From Cercophora sp. LCS_1 (lineage: Eukaryota; Ascomycota; Sordariomycetes; Sordariales; Lasiosphaeriaceae), in NCBI GenBank assembly GCA_036250225.1, contig JAPZLL010000021.1, positions 310,001 through 374,000 on the forward strand: DNA of 64,000 bases. Direction: 5' to 3'. Below the pieces are notes generated by a model that worked only from the letters and a program-made list of their open reading frames with translations, did no database searches and had not been told where the DNA came from. How positions within the stretch are numbered: the first letter of the stretch is position 1; each line of letters starts with the position of its first letter. Of the stretch, positions 9,038-19,967 are shown in pieces. The position numbers and the translations under genes were made by a program.

Positions 9038-10609
9038 CGTTATCCAAGAGTCAAGCATCCTCATGGACGAATCGGGCGGCGGAACATACTTCAGCCGCCG
9101 CCCGTAATACTCGCGGAGATTGATGGCAGTTTGCGTCATGGTAGCCAAATCACCATTCTTGGCAATGTGTTCGATCCAAGAGAGCACACTGCTGGTCTTG
9201 AGAAATGCACAGAGATTCGCCATCAGACCATCATCGGCCGATGTGGCTCGGTAGAGATGCTCGGAAAGGGATTTGCAGGCATAGTCGAGAAGTGACGCAT
9301 CAGGAGCTGCAGCTTCGATGACAGGTGTATTCTTTTGGAACCCTCGCGTTCGCCCACCCGCGTCCCGTTGACCTTTTATCTGACGTGACGGTTTGAGGAT
9401 GTTGCCGCTGAGGTATTGAAGCAATACGGCCCCGAGTTTGGTATGCGCCGTTTTCTCGTCCACTTTCAGTTTGACGAGTTCCGAATCTTCTGAGTGCAAG
9501 AGAAACTCGCGGACCGTTTCATGAATCACTTGCACCTTGTCGCCCTGGTCGACCGTAACCAACTGGCCACAAAGATCCGGGATAACCTTGACTCCGTTCT
9601 GGATGGTTTGACCGATTTCGAATTTCACGGCACATCGGAGCTCTTCAACGGTCAAAGGTCGACTAGCTAGGATGACCCAAGTCAAGATGGATTTGGCCAG
9701 GGTCAGCTTTCTGTCGTCATCTTCGATCGAGCGTGCCATCCGTGAATACAGTTCGAAGAGACCGGTGGGAGTTTCGTTTAAAACACGATCCATGTCTTCT
9801 TTGATATAGGTATTCTCAAATTCCTGTAGCACCAACCGCGTCCAGAGAAATGTGCCTGAAGACTTCTGAAGAATCTGCTCACACAGAAAATTGCGATCTT
9901 CAGGATCCTCTGGTCTGCGCAAGTTGGTCAGCCTTGTGATGGTGAAGAGGCGCATATCTTCATGCGTATCTGCCTCAGACATGACATGAAAGTTTGCCTT
10001 CTGAGGCCCAAGGGCGACGATGCCGCGTTCGATTTCGTCGAATTGCCGGCTGGTCGCAAAGAAACGGAGTTCCAAAGGAAGGGTGGCAAGGAGACGTTTT
10101 GTGAAGAGGTTGTTGAAGTGGACACATTCGTCAATACCATCCACAACCCAAACATGCTGGTGCAGAATTGCTGGCTTCAGTTTGAAGATGCAACCCGCGA
10201 AGAGCCGCCGCCAAACACTCGAGTCATCTGTTTTGTCCCACACCAACCTATCGTCAAGCGCCAACCCTAGCAACGCCTCTCTGACAAGGACGTCTTGCTG
10301 CGCCATCTGGAAGGCGAGGGAGCGAAGGCAGTCGCTGAGGGTGGACTCGCCAGATTTTGAATGTTTGCAGATGAAATAACTGCAGTATCGCCCTTGCGGT
10401 GGTCGCCGCAATACGTTGATGACATGGCCAGACAAGATTGACTTTCCAGCAGCAGGTCGCCCTGCCAACCAGAACACTGTTGGTCCCACACCAGCCAGCC
10501 ATGACGTAAAGGACGCCTGGCAGGTGAACCACTCACATGATCCTGGCTGTTTCAGGTCATGAAGGGTGCCAAGTTCGCCCTCTGGAGCGTCCTGCGCAGC
10601 AAGGAAAGC
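9038..10609 (-). pseudogene. NACHT NTPase module of the NLR-like gene
   Basis: Starts with LHDLKQPGSCEWF, the usual linker before the NTPase. Walker A follows (WLAGRPAAGKS), then a Walker B-like HVWVVDGIDEC, a sensor-like LELRFFATSRQ, and helical-domain motifs (ILTWVILASRPLTVEEL, VQVIHETVREFLLHSED). The frame is open for 486 codons from 10489 and extends upstream to a TGA at 10610-10612. The text on both sides of that TGA (EAISCL and AFLAAQDAPEGEL) looks like one continuous protein, so the stop is probably a nonsense mutation. An unseen intron covering it cannot be excluded. NACHT-WD40 proteins are fungal NLR-like STAND ATPases; characterised members control heterokaryon incompatibility. The exon ends at the donor GTACGT at 9037. 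Confidence 0.82.
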
Positions 10610-10612
10610 TCA

Positions 10613-12126
10613 TAGGCAGGATATCGCCTCGGCTGATGAGATTGGGGGCAAGCAGGGCTGACTGACTGCCACAGGCGGAGCAGAGGTACCAAAAACTCCA
10701 GGATGAGGTATCTGAGGTGGCCCATAGGGAACAACAGACCGTGAGACATCAGACGGCCCGAGGGAAAGGACTTCATAGCGATCCAATCCCGGAATTGCTC
10801 CTCCGCCCGCCGCGAAAGAGCGAGGTGCCGAGATCATAGAAAGGGATGCTTTGCTCTCATCAACCGCCGTAAGAAGCGCGTCTCTCAAGGTCCTATAGTT
10901 GGAGTTTGAGGGTGTATCAAACTTGCAAACATGACGGTGGTCGGCATCCATCGGCGCGATCTCTTCGTTGGCGTGCCCATCCTTGAACTTCTCGGTCAAG
11001 CGCCGGATCTCGTCGATCGCCCTGACATGGTCAATCAGCCGTTCAGTAGGCGTCCCGTGTGCGACTCACATCTTCAAGAATTGGCCCTGGCTAGGGAACA
11101 GAGTCGCCGCGTGGAGGTTGAACCTCAACGCATACAGCGCGTTGCGGTCATCGTAGTCCTCCTCCGGTTCGGACTTCGGGATGTGCGTATGGTACGTCTT
11201 GAAGTAGGTCTCGTTGAACTTATTTCGGGCAGGACGCCAGTTTCCAAGCTCATCTTCACAAGTCAGCCAGTCGCCTTCCACGGAAAGAAGCAGCTGGAAG
11301 GGCCGCGGATAAATCACACCACATACACTCGTTATGAGCCCAGAAACTGGACGGGTCGTACACAATGCCCTCCTCGGTGCTTTGGTCAATGATGCTGGCA
11401 TTACCACACCACAGATCACCATGCACCAAAGATGGCTGGATTTTCCGACCGTGACTCTCCAGCGGGCGGAGCAATCTTGGAATCACCTTGTCGAAGAGCG
11501 CCGGCAAAAGGGCGTTTAGCTCATCACTCGGCGGGGCTCTCTCTTCTCGCACTTTCAGCACATGACGCAAACCATTGTCGAAGAACGCCTCCCAACTGTC
11601 GTTCCAAGTGTTGTCCTGGGGCAAGTTGCCATTGTAGGTGGTGCAGTGGAAGCCGAACTTCCCCTCGGGAGACTGGTAGGCCGAGTGCAACCTCGCCAAC
11701 TTCTCGCAGAAAGACACAGGCTCCGGCACGCCTTCAGTGAAGTCGTAAAACTTGCAAACATAAAAGTGTGCATCTGCCTCCTCATTGAGGGCGCCCCACG
11801 CGATAGGCTTCGGGCAGAAGTCGGGGGTGATGGAATAGATGGTCGACGTCGCTTCAAATTCGCCCTTCAAAGCTTCTTGTCCGTGTTGGCCATATGATAC
11901 CTTCATGAAGTAGCTCTCCTTGCTGTCATCTTTGTGCCGGACATCAATCCGGATGGCTTTTGCCCAGGCAGACTCCCCATGGAACTTGACCGAAAGCACT
12001 CCGGCAATCCCCGGAAGAGCTAGGGTGGAAAGTCAGTGCCGCAACAGGCGCGAGGGGCAACTTGCGCAGGGAAGTCTTACCCTCCAAAACACCGGAGTCA
12101 ATCTCTCTATCCGCAAGGCTTGCCAT
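10613..12126 (-). CDS. Fructosamine-3-kinase-type domain, fused in frame to the NACHT linker
   Basis: Start ATG at 12126. Exons are 12126-12081, 12019-11327, 11253-11070 and 11021 onward, with introns 12080-12020 (GTAAGA), 11326-11254 (GTATGT) and 11069-11022 (GTGAGT with CTGAAC). Family marks are seen: the catalytic loop LVHGDLWCGN, the metal-binding-side motif YDPSSFWAHNEYELGNW across an intron, and ALYALRFNLHAATLFP near the C-terminus. Relatives phosphorylate ketosamines on glycated proteins (kinase-like fold). The kinase should end near IDEIRRLTEKFKDG, but the frame does not stop. It runs into NEEIAPMDADHRHVCKF, a motif found before NACHT domains, and on to the TGA at 10610. The simplest reading is an F3K-NACHT-WD40 fusion. 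If the kinase were separate it would lack its own stop codon. Confidence 0.8.
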
Positions 12127-12420
12127 TCTTTTTTCTGTTGTTCTTTTGCGACGCCTCCAATCCCACTGGTATCAGATGACGATTCAGGACCGTTGCCCCA
12201 TCTGGAGCCCGAAGTGAGGGGTTTATCGACCCCTCTTTTCGGAAGATCTACATCCAATCGCTTTCCTCCACCTCATCCCTGGGCTGCTGCCTGAGGGCCA
12301 CCAAGCCGCAGACGTCCGTGAAGGGTAACATCTCGACCCAAACAGGCCCTCAATTACCCAGGCGTGCCCCTTGGCCAAGGTAGCACCACCAAAGCAAAGA
12401 CCCCACGGAAGCTGCGAACC

Positions 12421-13731
12421 ATGGCTCTCCCAACAGCCTTCACGTTGAACAACGGTGAGAAAGTCCCGGCTGTTGGCTTTGGGACCTTCCAAGGCGAGGG
12501 GGGGAACTCAAAGGTCAAGGAGGCCGTGAAACTGGCCCTTAAGCTGGGATACCGCCACATTGACGGGGCAAACGCCTACGGCAACGAGAAGGAGATTGGT
12601 GAGGCCATCAAGGAAAGCGGTATTCTGAGGGAGGAGATATTCGTTACCTCAAAGCTGTGTGTCTCCTCGGCCTTCGTTTCTCTTGCGCTAACAGCCAATG
12701 TCAGTGCTCAAACCTGGCACGAGCCGGCGGATGTCGAGAAGGCTCTGGACGTCTCCCTCAAGGATCTACAATTGGACTATGGCACAGACTCTAGCTTCTT
12801 AGTTCGCCAAAATTACTGACCGGGCTTTTAGTTGATCTTTACCTGATGCACTGTACGTTCGGGCGCCCATGACGTGGCTTGGGTTGCTGACTGGCGGTTT
12901 TTCGAGTCCCCCATGCCTACAAGGCCGGGGAGAACAACAAGACCATCCGACACCCGAGTGGGAACGGAAAGGTAGGGGTCCTTGACGTGACTCGAAGTGT
13001 GCCTGTTTTAACGAGATAATGCAGCCCGTGATCGACTACGACCTGTCTCGGCGGTATCCCGAGACATGGCAGGCGATGGAGAAGCTTGTTGACTCGGGCA
13101 AAGCAAAGTCCATTGGTGACCAAAGATGTTGTTCCGTGGGGTCTATGAAGCGTTACTCATCAGACGGCAGGTATCTCCAACTTTAACATCCTCAAGACGA
13201 AGCGGGTCCTCGAGGTTGCTCGCATCGTTCCAGCGATTAACCAGGTCGAGATACACCCTTACTTCCCCCAGCATGAGCTGTTTGAGTTTTCATCCAAGCA
13301 CGGGATTGTACTCATGGCTCATCAGCCTTTGGGTGGTCGGCCGGTTCCAGTTGTCCGAGGTCATCCAGATGATCCCTTCCCGACCGAAGATCCAACTGTA
13401 CGTGCCAAATTGCGATTTTCCGAGACCCCAACTGACGGACTTCCAGGTTGTTGAGGTGGCGAACAAGTCGGGGTTGGCGCCGGCACAAGTTTGCCTTGCT
13501 TGGGCAGTGCAAAAGGGAATCCCGATCGTCCCAAAGTCCGTTCAAAAAGCGCATATGGAGCAGAACATCAGCCTCCAGCGGCTTCCCGATGGCCTCTGGA
13601 AGGAGATCGATGAGGTAGCCGCAAAGCGGGGTGGTCCTCTTCGTTTCTTGGACCCGAGCAAGCATCTTGGCTTTGACATCTTTGACGAGGAGAAGGACCA
13701 ACCAGTTGGGAGCAGCGCCCCATGGGATTGA
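12421..13731 (+). CDS. Aldo-keto reductase (AKR)
   Basis: NADPH-dependent carbonyl or aldose reductase family. Seven exons (12421-12656, 12705-12781, 12832-12852, 12907-12971, 13025-13115, 13171-13397, 13447-13731) give 1002 coding bases, 333 residues, the usual AKR size. Motifs are present: VPAVGFGTFQGEG at the start, HIDGANAYGNEKEIG with the catalytic Asp and Tyr, VTSKL with the Lys, LMHFP with the His, KAKSIGISNF, NQVEIHPYFPQ and the coenzyme-binding IPIVPKS. The third exon is only 21 nt. The second intron (12782-12831) must use a GC donor (GCACAG) to keep the frame; it has a good CTGAC branch and TTTTAG acceptor. The physiological substrate cannot be told from sequence. The neighbouring kinase-NLR gene is divergent from it. 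Confidence 0.88.
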
Positions 13732-13767
13732 TTTGGCTCTATTAATTAGGTACTCCATGGCCACCTC

Positions 13768-15451
13768 TTAGTCTGTCCGCAGCCTCTGCGGAATGACACC
13801 ATCCCTAACCTTGACACCAGACGTCACCTTCTCCCGCGTGTCAATCCGACAAATGTAGACCTTCCAGTCCCCGCCCTGCAGCTTATTCATGATGTCTGTC
13901 CTTGACCAGAACGAAGCCGTTCTCGTTGCAGTGACATACCGCACCGCGCCAAAGACGTGGACGGATTTCCGTCTGATCTCCTTCGAGAGCGCCGACTTGT
14001 CCGCCTTGTCGTCGTCTCGCATGGCCTCGAGGAGTCGATTCTGAGGGAGTGGGGGAGCGTCTTCCTCGATCCAGAATGCAAGAACGAAATGCGGGACGCG
14101 CAACCCAGCCTCGCAGAAAGCCGGAAACGAGACGGTGTATTCCCCAATTTCCGCCAATGGAACCAGGGCTGTTGGCGGTGCGATGAGCCCGAATGGCATC
14201 AGCCGACTCCAGATGCTGAGAAGTGTGGTGAACTCGGTCCGCCACGGCGCAGCGGCCATCTTCAAGAGGGGACATGTTGCGTCAACATCGGCAGGGGTCG
14301 TCACGATTTGCTTTGGAGTACGGGCGGTCGTGGCGATCTCGCCGCTTGCCAGACCTGAAAGCACGCCCGATAGCCAGTGAGGCGGGTACCCAGTGTCAGC
14401 AAGGTGAGCTATCAGGCGGAGCAGAGCTGTGAAGTTGAGTGGGGAGTGGACCGGACCGTCGCTGTGCTTGGGTCGTTTTGACGGCAGACAAATCTTCAAG
14501 AGGAAGGCATACAGCTACTTTTCTAGCGCCGGGCGTGGTAACATGTCTTTCCCACGCACGAGCTTCCGGTCGGGAACCTTGCCGCCATCGAAATTTGCGG
14601 CGCTCTCCATCTCACGGGCTTTCAGGGGGCGATCGCCGCGGGTTTCAAATCGACAAGAGTGATGTGCAAGTTTTTGAAAAGCTGCTTTTTTGCTTCAACC
14701 CCCGAAAGCCCAGCCATGACGATCGTCAAGTCCACATGTCGAGCACCACCGCTGCCACAATATAACAGCGATATCCTATCCTGGCTTGAACAAGTCGACA
14801 GAAACTCTTCGTCGACCAACGAGTCGGTTTGATCGTGTCCGATCGCATGATACTCAGCGACATCGCTCCTGAAGATGACATTAGATAATGCGACTGCAGT
14901 GCACAAGCAGGCGAACATACAACCAGGCGCAAAATCGAGGGATGCGGTCGAGCACTGCCATTCGGGTGGATACAGCATCCTTGACATCCTTGGGTGGAGA
15001 GCATTGGGAAAGGGCGTCTAACGTCTGGATGACGGAACGCTTCAACGCCCCGTCGGCGATCTTGTCAATGGTAATCCGCGCCTTGCCGAATCGCATTTCG
15101 TGCATGTAGCGCTTGATCAGGCGCTCGTTCAGCGTCTCGTTCTTGCGGATCCGATCCTCTTCGGGGTCAAGTCGATCCGTCAGTTCGAGTGACTTGAGGA
15201 TGTACTCGATGGCATTGTTGTACTGGCCCAGCTCAAACTTGACACTGGACAGATTTGAGAGAGGACTTGGGTCATCGAGCGCAAGCTCTGCAGCGATCTT
15301 GCATCCTGCTTCAGCTAATAGACCACCACCTGTCAACGCAATCCCTGTTGACCAGGGTGGTCCACTTACCAGCATCGAGCTTGCCCTTTTTGCAGAGTTC
15401 ATAGCCTCGCTTCCTCGCATCGACAACCTTTGACAGTTTGACTCGCGTCAT
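13768..15451 (-). CDS. TPR / DUF4470 domain protein
   Basis: ATG at 15451 (MTRVKLSKVVDARKRGYEL). Exons run 15451-15370, 15305-14924 and 14868 onward; both introns have good signals. The first 130 residues look like TPR helices (LSNLSSVKFELGQYNNAIEYI). The segment FCAWSDVAEYHAIG, formed across the second intron, and the following LLYCGSGGARHVDLTIVMA are typical of DUF4470, a domain of MYND/TPR-type fungal proteins of unknown function. The frame is lost near 14620-14640, at a run of five C, and recovered before 14499. It then continues for 243 codons to 13768. A one-base error in the C run plus a GTGAGA intron (about 14610-14540) would repair it. Without that the gene is broken. Confidence 0.65.
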
Positions 15452-16016
15452 CTTGAGTCAAACATCTCAACGCCTAACACTGCGAGCTAACACCGACGTG
15501 GCGGCCATGGATCCGTGCAGACCACTTATCCAGTTACTCGACGATACTGGCCTCTCAAATGGGCAAATCGCCCAACCCGGCAAGTGGGCGGCAGGGGAAG
15601 CGGCACACTGAACCCAGGTGATGCCACTTCAAGCGGCCTGGAAAGGTATTGAAATTTTCGTTAGGCACTAAAAAAAATGCCCAAAGCCTTTTCAACGGCG
15701 GCTTAGGCAACCAAGTATCGAGTGATGCATTGGAATCTTGGATTCACTCCTTTTCGGCGGATAAATATCCCTTTCACTTTTTTGTCTGTGCCGTTTATTT
15801 TGTCAGGAACTTGCTCGGGTTTGATCGGAATGCCATCACCCGCGACCCCATCACCGCTTTGTGTCAGTGGTCTTTAGCCCCTAAGAGCAATCATGCTCTA
15901 CTCTTCTGCTTTTGCAACCATCCCAAAGGCGTCGTTCGACCGGAGAATACGTGACCACCTGAAGCGGCATCAGTTGGTTCCGTTACTCACTAACTTTGGA
16001 AAATATGTATCCTCAC
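15452..16016. other. Intergenic region
   Basis: 5' flank of the DUF4470 gene and 3' flank of the HET gene. AT-rich in 15640-15790; no further gene seen. Confidence 0.5.
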
Positions 16017-17981
16017 TCAAAGCAGACAAACTCTGTTTACCTCCCAACTATCGACCTCACGTATCCCCTGACGACTAAGGAAGAATGCCCCGGCCCTAAC
16101 ATACCGTTTCTCAGATGCACCCTGCTGGCCCTGCGGACGAAGAAGTAGACCCGCCCCATTTGTCACAAGCAAAAGCAACAACGGTCCCTCCACCACTTCC
16201 GACTCTCCCCAAGATCTCTTCTCGTCTGCAAACCCCCGCCCAACAACCACGTTCTCCGCAGTATACACATCCCCAGCCGTATGAAACGCGTCAAGAATCA
16301 AAGAACCCACAGGCTTCATCTTACCCTTCAACAAAAGCGAACCACTCACAAGACGACCGTACGGGTCCCTTGGATTCACATACTCCAACTGCACCTCTTC
16401 AATCTCCACCTCATCTTCGCTCTTCGACGAATCCGCATACATATCCGCCAAATCATAATCAACCGGCCCATCAACCGACGCCCAACTCCACGAAGGCGCC
16501 CGCCAACAATCCCCGCTCAACCGTCTGGGAGCTCGCGTTCCAGAGCACTCCGTCCTCCAAAGCAACCCAGTCCTCAACGTCTCCCGACACAGCCCCGCAA
16601 CATACGTACACCCATTTGCTTCGCAAAACAGTCTGCCCAGCCCCGCCAACGCAGACAATTTATCATCCGGATTAGTCATGAACCGTAACGAGTACTCTGC
16701 CACAACACGGTACCAATCCTGTCCCTCACCCAGACGAAGTCGTAGCGCGTCGATTCGACGGAGGACATGGGTGTATCCATCCAAGCCGACAAGGACGTTT
16801 TCGCACCTGAAATAGACCTGGTCGCGCGTATATATCAGGGCTCGACGAGCGAGTGCCAGTTCCTGGAGTGTCCAGGCGCGGGTTGACCATGTGTTCTGGT
16901 GTAGATCGATGTAGCCTGGGACCGTGGTGGTTCTGTGCGCCGAGGGGATGGTTCGTCCGGGTATCCCGTCACGGCTTCGCTGTGTTGAGGGGATTATTTC
17001 GCGGCGGGAGAGGAATGGCTCGTTGCAGTCCTGCGAGTCGCCGGCAATGATGACGAGGGTTGCTGAGCCGTATGTTTGGCTCATTTTGGCGGATTCGGTC
17101 AGCCAGTCTTGGGCTGCAGCCCGGGATGTGCCTTGGAGAATGCAGAGGGCGTCGACCCAGAGGTATTGGATTGAGAGGCTTCGAGCTGCTGTGACGGCGT
17201 CTTGGATCGCTTGGGGAAGGGATGCGAGGTGCAGGCCGGCTGAGATGTGGCATGGGAGGTTGTCGGGCGTTGTTGTGGCGGCGGGTGATTTTCCCCAGCA
17301 GTAGCTCAGGGCTGCGTACTGGGCGTTTTCGCGTTGGCGTTGGCCTTTGGTCACCAACCTGGGATTTGGCAGGGCACCGCCGACATCGATGACACGGGTT
17401 GGCAACTCCGGCAGAGTGTCATGTGCGTGCTCAACCCCGTGGTGATGGGTTTTCAGGCAAGTGTCCAGTAACCTCGCAGCAAGACTGAAACTGACCGGGG
17501 ACGCATCATCTAGACAGATTGTTGTGTAAAGAAGGAGACTGCCCTCGTCCCCTTTGTGAAGAAAGAGACGACTGACGATGGGGTATTCAGTCCCAGACCT
17601 TGTGTTGGTAGTCACCCAGGTCGTGTCTGGGCTCTTCGCCCTGTTGCCACAACGAAGCTCGAGGGCATCGTAGCCACGAAACACACCTTGTTGAGGACCC
17701 GACGCCGAAATCCCGTAGATCCTGATAGGCCAAGCTTCTCTCAGGAGAGGGTGATTTCCGAGATTGAACCGCTGTTTCTGATGGGTCTTGACGATGGACT
17801 CCCACATCATTTGGCATAGGTGGCAGTATTCGTTGCCGGATGCGGACTCGTAGAGTCTGGATAGGCTGGGGTAGTGGTCGTGCCCATTATCAAGACTTAA
17901 CCTAGGACTTGGAGGGATTGCATCGCAGATCTCACAGAGACGTAAGATTTGCGAGTCAGGGCTGCTCGGGGATGGTTTCAT
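16017..17981 (-). CDS. HET-domain (heterokaryon incompatibility) protein
   Basis: Single-exon frame; the ATG at 17981 (MKPSPSSPDSQILRLCEIC) is preferred over an in-frame ATG 58 codons upstream because the family normally begins just before a Cys-rich segment (LCEICDAI and CHLCQMMW). About 654 residues. HET-domain blocks are clear: QYAALSYCWGKS, LPQAIQDAVTAARSLSIQYLWVDALCI, MSQTYGSATLVIIAGDS, then NTWSTRAWTLQELALARRALIY. HET domains trigger cell death when incompatible hyphae fuse, often downstream of NLR-like proteins. The position 4 kb from the NACHT-WD40 gene suggests an allorecognition locus, but no direct partnership is shown by the sequence. The C-terminal third (after DDKLSALAGLGRLF) is the variable region. 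Confidence 0.9.
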   Translation of the reverse strand: MKPSPSSPDSQILRLCEICDAIPPSPRLSLDNGHDHYPSLSRLYESASGNEYCHLCQMMWESIVKTHQKQRFNLGNHPLLREAWPIRIYGISASGPQQGVFRGYDALELRCGNRAKSPDTTWVTTNTRSGTEYPIVSRLFLHKGDEGSLLLYTTICLDDASPVSFSLAARLLDTCLKTHHHGVEHAHDTLPELPTRVIDVGGALPNPRLVTKGQRQRENAQYAALSYCWGKSPAATTTPDNLPCHISAGLHLASLPQAIQDAVTAARSLSIQYLWVDALCILQGTSRAAAQDWLTESAKMSQTYGSATLVIIAGDSQDCNEPFLSRREIIPSTQRSRDGIPGRTIPSAHRTTTVPGYIDLHQNTWSTRAWTLQELALARRALIYTRDQVYFRCENVLVGLDGYTHVLRRIDALRLRLGEGQDWYRVVAEYSLRFMTNPDDKLSALAGLGRLFCEANGCTYVAGLCRETLRTGLLWRTECSGTRAPRRLSGDCWRAPSWSWASVDGPVDYDLADMYADSSKSEDEVEIEEVQLEYVNPRDPYGRLVSGSLLLKGKMKPVGSLILDAFHTAGDVYTAENVVVGRGFADEKRSWGESEVVEGPLLLLLVTNGAGLLLRPQGQQGASEKRYVRAGAFFLSRQGIREVDSWEVNRVCLL

Positions 17982-19967
17982 GCTGACCTTGAGCAGTGGA
18001 TGCGAATTTTGGTGTTGGGAAACCCCGCATTGGACCTTGCGCGTCGAGATTGATACATGCAGGAAATGCGAAAATCCTAATTGCCAATGTAGAAACGTTG
18101 AAGGACGAGATGGCGTATCGGAAGCCTTCACTACTGAGACGTCCCAGCTAGTCAATAAATCGCCGAGAGGAGGAGGAGGGGGAGGGGGGGAAGGAGAGCC
18201 GCATTCTCTTGGTCAGATTTCATGGTAGTGTCGTTGAGAAAAGAGAAGCTAAAAGCGGGCAATACCTTGCGTGCACTGTGCGCTTACAGTACTGCACTGT
18301 CAGCGCACTGTTCTCCATCGAACGGCGGCAGAACTGTGAAAGCGGTGTGGGCTGTTTGGACCCTCGCCCGCGATCATGTTACTGAGAGGTGGGCTGCTGC
18401 CTCTACCACATTTACCAAATCCAACTCCAATACTGTCCCACCGCCGTCCAGCGTTACGCGTTGCAGCGGCTCCCTCTTCCGCGCACTACTGTAACCACTT
18501 CCCTCCGAAACCAATACAATCCGGTCCTTAAACGTGCCATCTACCTGCCAAGCATACTGTGACCCTCTGTCTGCGACCTCGATACTTACGACTCTCGCCT
18601 ACTACTTCAAGTATTTGCCCCGCCCGTTACTGACCTGCCCACCTGCCATGCCCACTTGATTTACCCCGGCCGATTGACTGCAGCCCAAGACCGCGAGCAA
18701 GCGAAAAGTGTCCGTTGGGTAGGCATTTTCAGCCCAACCAATGGAATCCCAACCCCGGATGCTCCGAGCCGAACGGTAACGAGAGCGATGGCGACCTGTT
18801 CAAGAATCCCCTCTGTGCTGAGGTGGTAGCCGGACGGCGAACCCGATGGTGTTCGTCGTCTCCCGCATTCAAAATACAAGACCTGACAGCGTGCCTAGCC
18901 AGAGGACAGCGGGTCCACAGCCGCTGGTTCAGTAGGCCAAGCCCTAATCAAATGGACCGTCTGGGCTCGGCACACGCAGGAGCCAACATTGCAAACTTCA
19001 CGAGGGGTTTGAGAAGGTCGCAAAGCCAAAAACAGCAGGTGAACGGAAGCCGGAAGGGCGCCTTGACTCTCAGCCCCCAGGGGGGCGGGAAGCTCCTCCA
19101 GGGGCGCGGGCAGCGGCCAGAAGGGCGGCCAAACTAACTAGAATTACACAATTGAATGCGGTTCACGCAAGCCCAAGCTCACGTTTCGGCCCGCTGTTGT
19201 AGGCAATATCAAATAAGGTCTGCTGGCAATTGCAATCCAGTTATTTCTCCTCTTGCAAAAGCCACTAATGATAAGACTGCTATAACTAATGGTACCTCTA
19301 CAACTGCTTCAACCGCAAGGGCAACTGTTATAGGGCAGTGGCTGCTCCTCGTCTCAATTTAGTCTTTAGTTTGACGGCGTTTGGAATCTCTCTGGGACTT
19401 GCAATTTGGACTATTGAACTCATCATCGTTTAGCAGCAATGGAGGTCGCGGGGTCTGTGGAAACGGAGGTGATGGAGGAGCGTACGGTGTTTGTAAGGGC
19501 GTTTTAATTGCAATAGCAACTGCAATTGCTAATGGATGGCGGCGCGTAAGAAGCTGGCGCGCGGCGGAAAGGCGGCCATCCACGTACCCTGCACGTGTCA
19601 GTCACGTGACTCCAAAAACACCATTTCTTTCGGGTGGCAGGTGCGCAGCAACAAATGTGACCATTTCTTTCGGATGGCAGGTGCACAGCAACAAATGTGG
19701 GGTGGGGGCCGGTGAATGGGCAGTGAATTGGCAGTGAATGGGCAGGGTGAATGGAGTCTGAATATTGCGTGCACGCCCATCTTTTTAAAGGGACGCCCCT
19801 CCTCCACACACACTCTCTACGCTTTGACCTCCAGTCTTAATCGACACACGCCCTATCTATCCTACACCCTCCTGCCGCTCATCTTGCTTTATTGGCAAGC
19901 AAAACAACTGTAAGTTTTCCTCAACACACCTCCAACCAACACAATTACACAACCTCCAACCAATGCA
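17982..19967. other. Intergenic region with simple repeats
   Basis: No gene supported. Holds a purine-rich G tract (about 18165-18195), a two-copy 40-bp tandem repeat (19620-19699), a CACGTG palindrome (TCACGTGA, about 19602-19609) and GAATGGGCAGT-like short repeats (about 19710-19755). The last kilobase is the likely promoter of the gene at 19968. Confidence 0.5.
19620..19699 (+). repeat. Two-copy 40-bp tandem repeat in a promoter
   Basis: Two adjacent 40-bp units beginning ACCATTTCTTTCGG, with two differences between them, about 270 bp upstream of the ATG at 19968. They follow a TCACGTGA palindrome. Confidence 0.85.

Noticed and set aside
1..12126. Two separate WD40 genes at 1-1.2 kb and 7.9-9 kb
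   Set aside because: The 9-bp duplication and exact frame continuity show they are halves of one gene.
16115..16675. Plus-strand frames of 135-186 codons
   Set aside because: Fully antisense to the HET-domain gene; low-complexity Pro/His/Thr translation typical of shadows.
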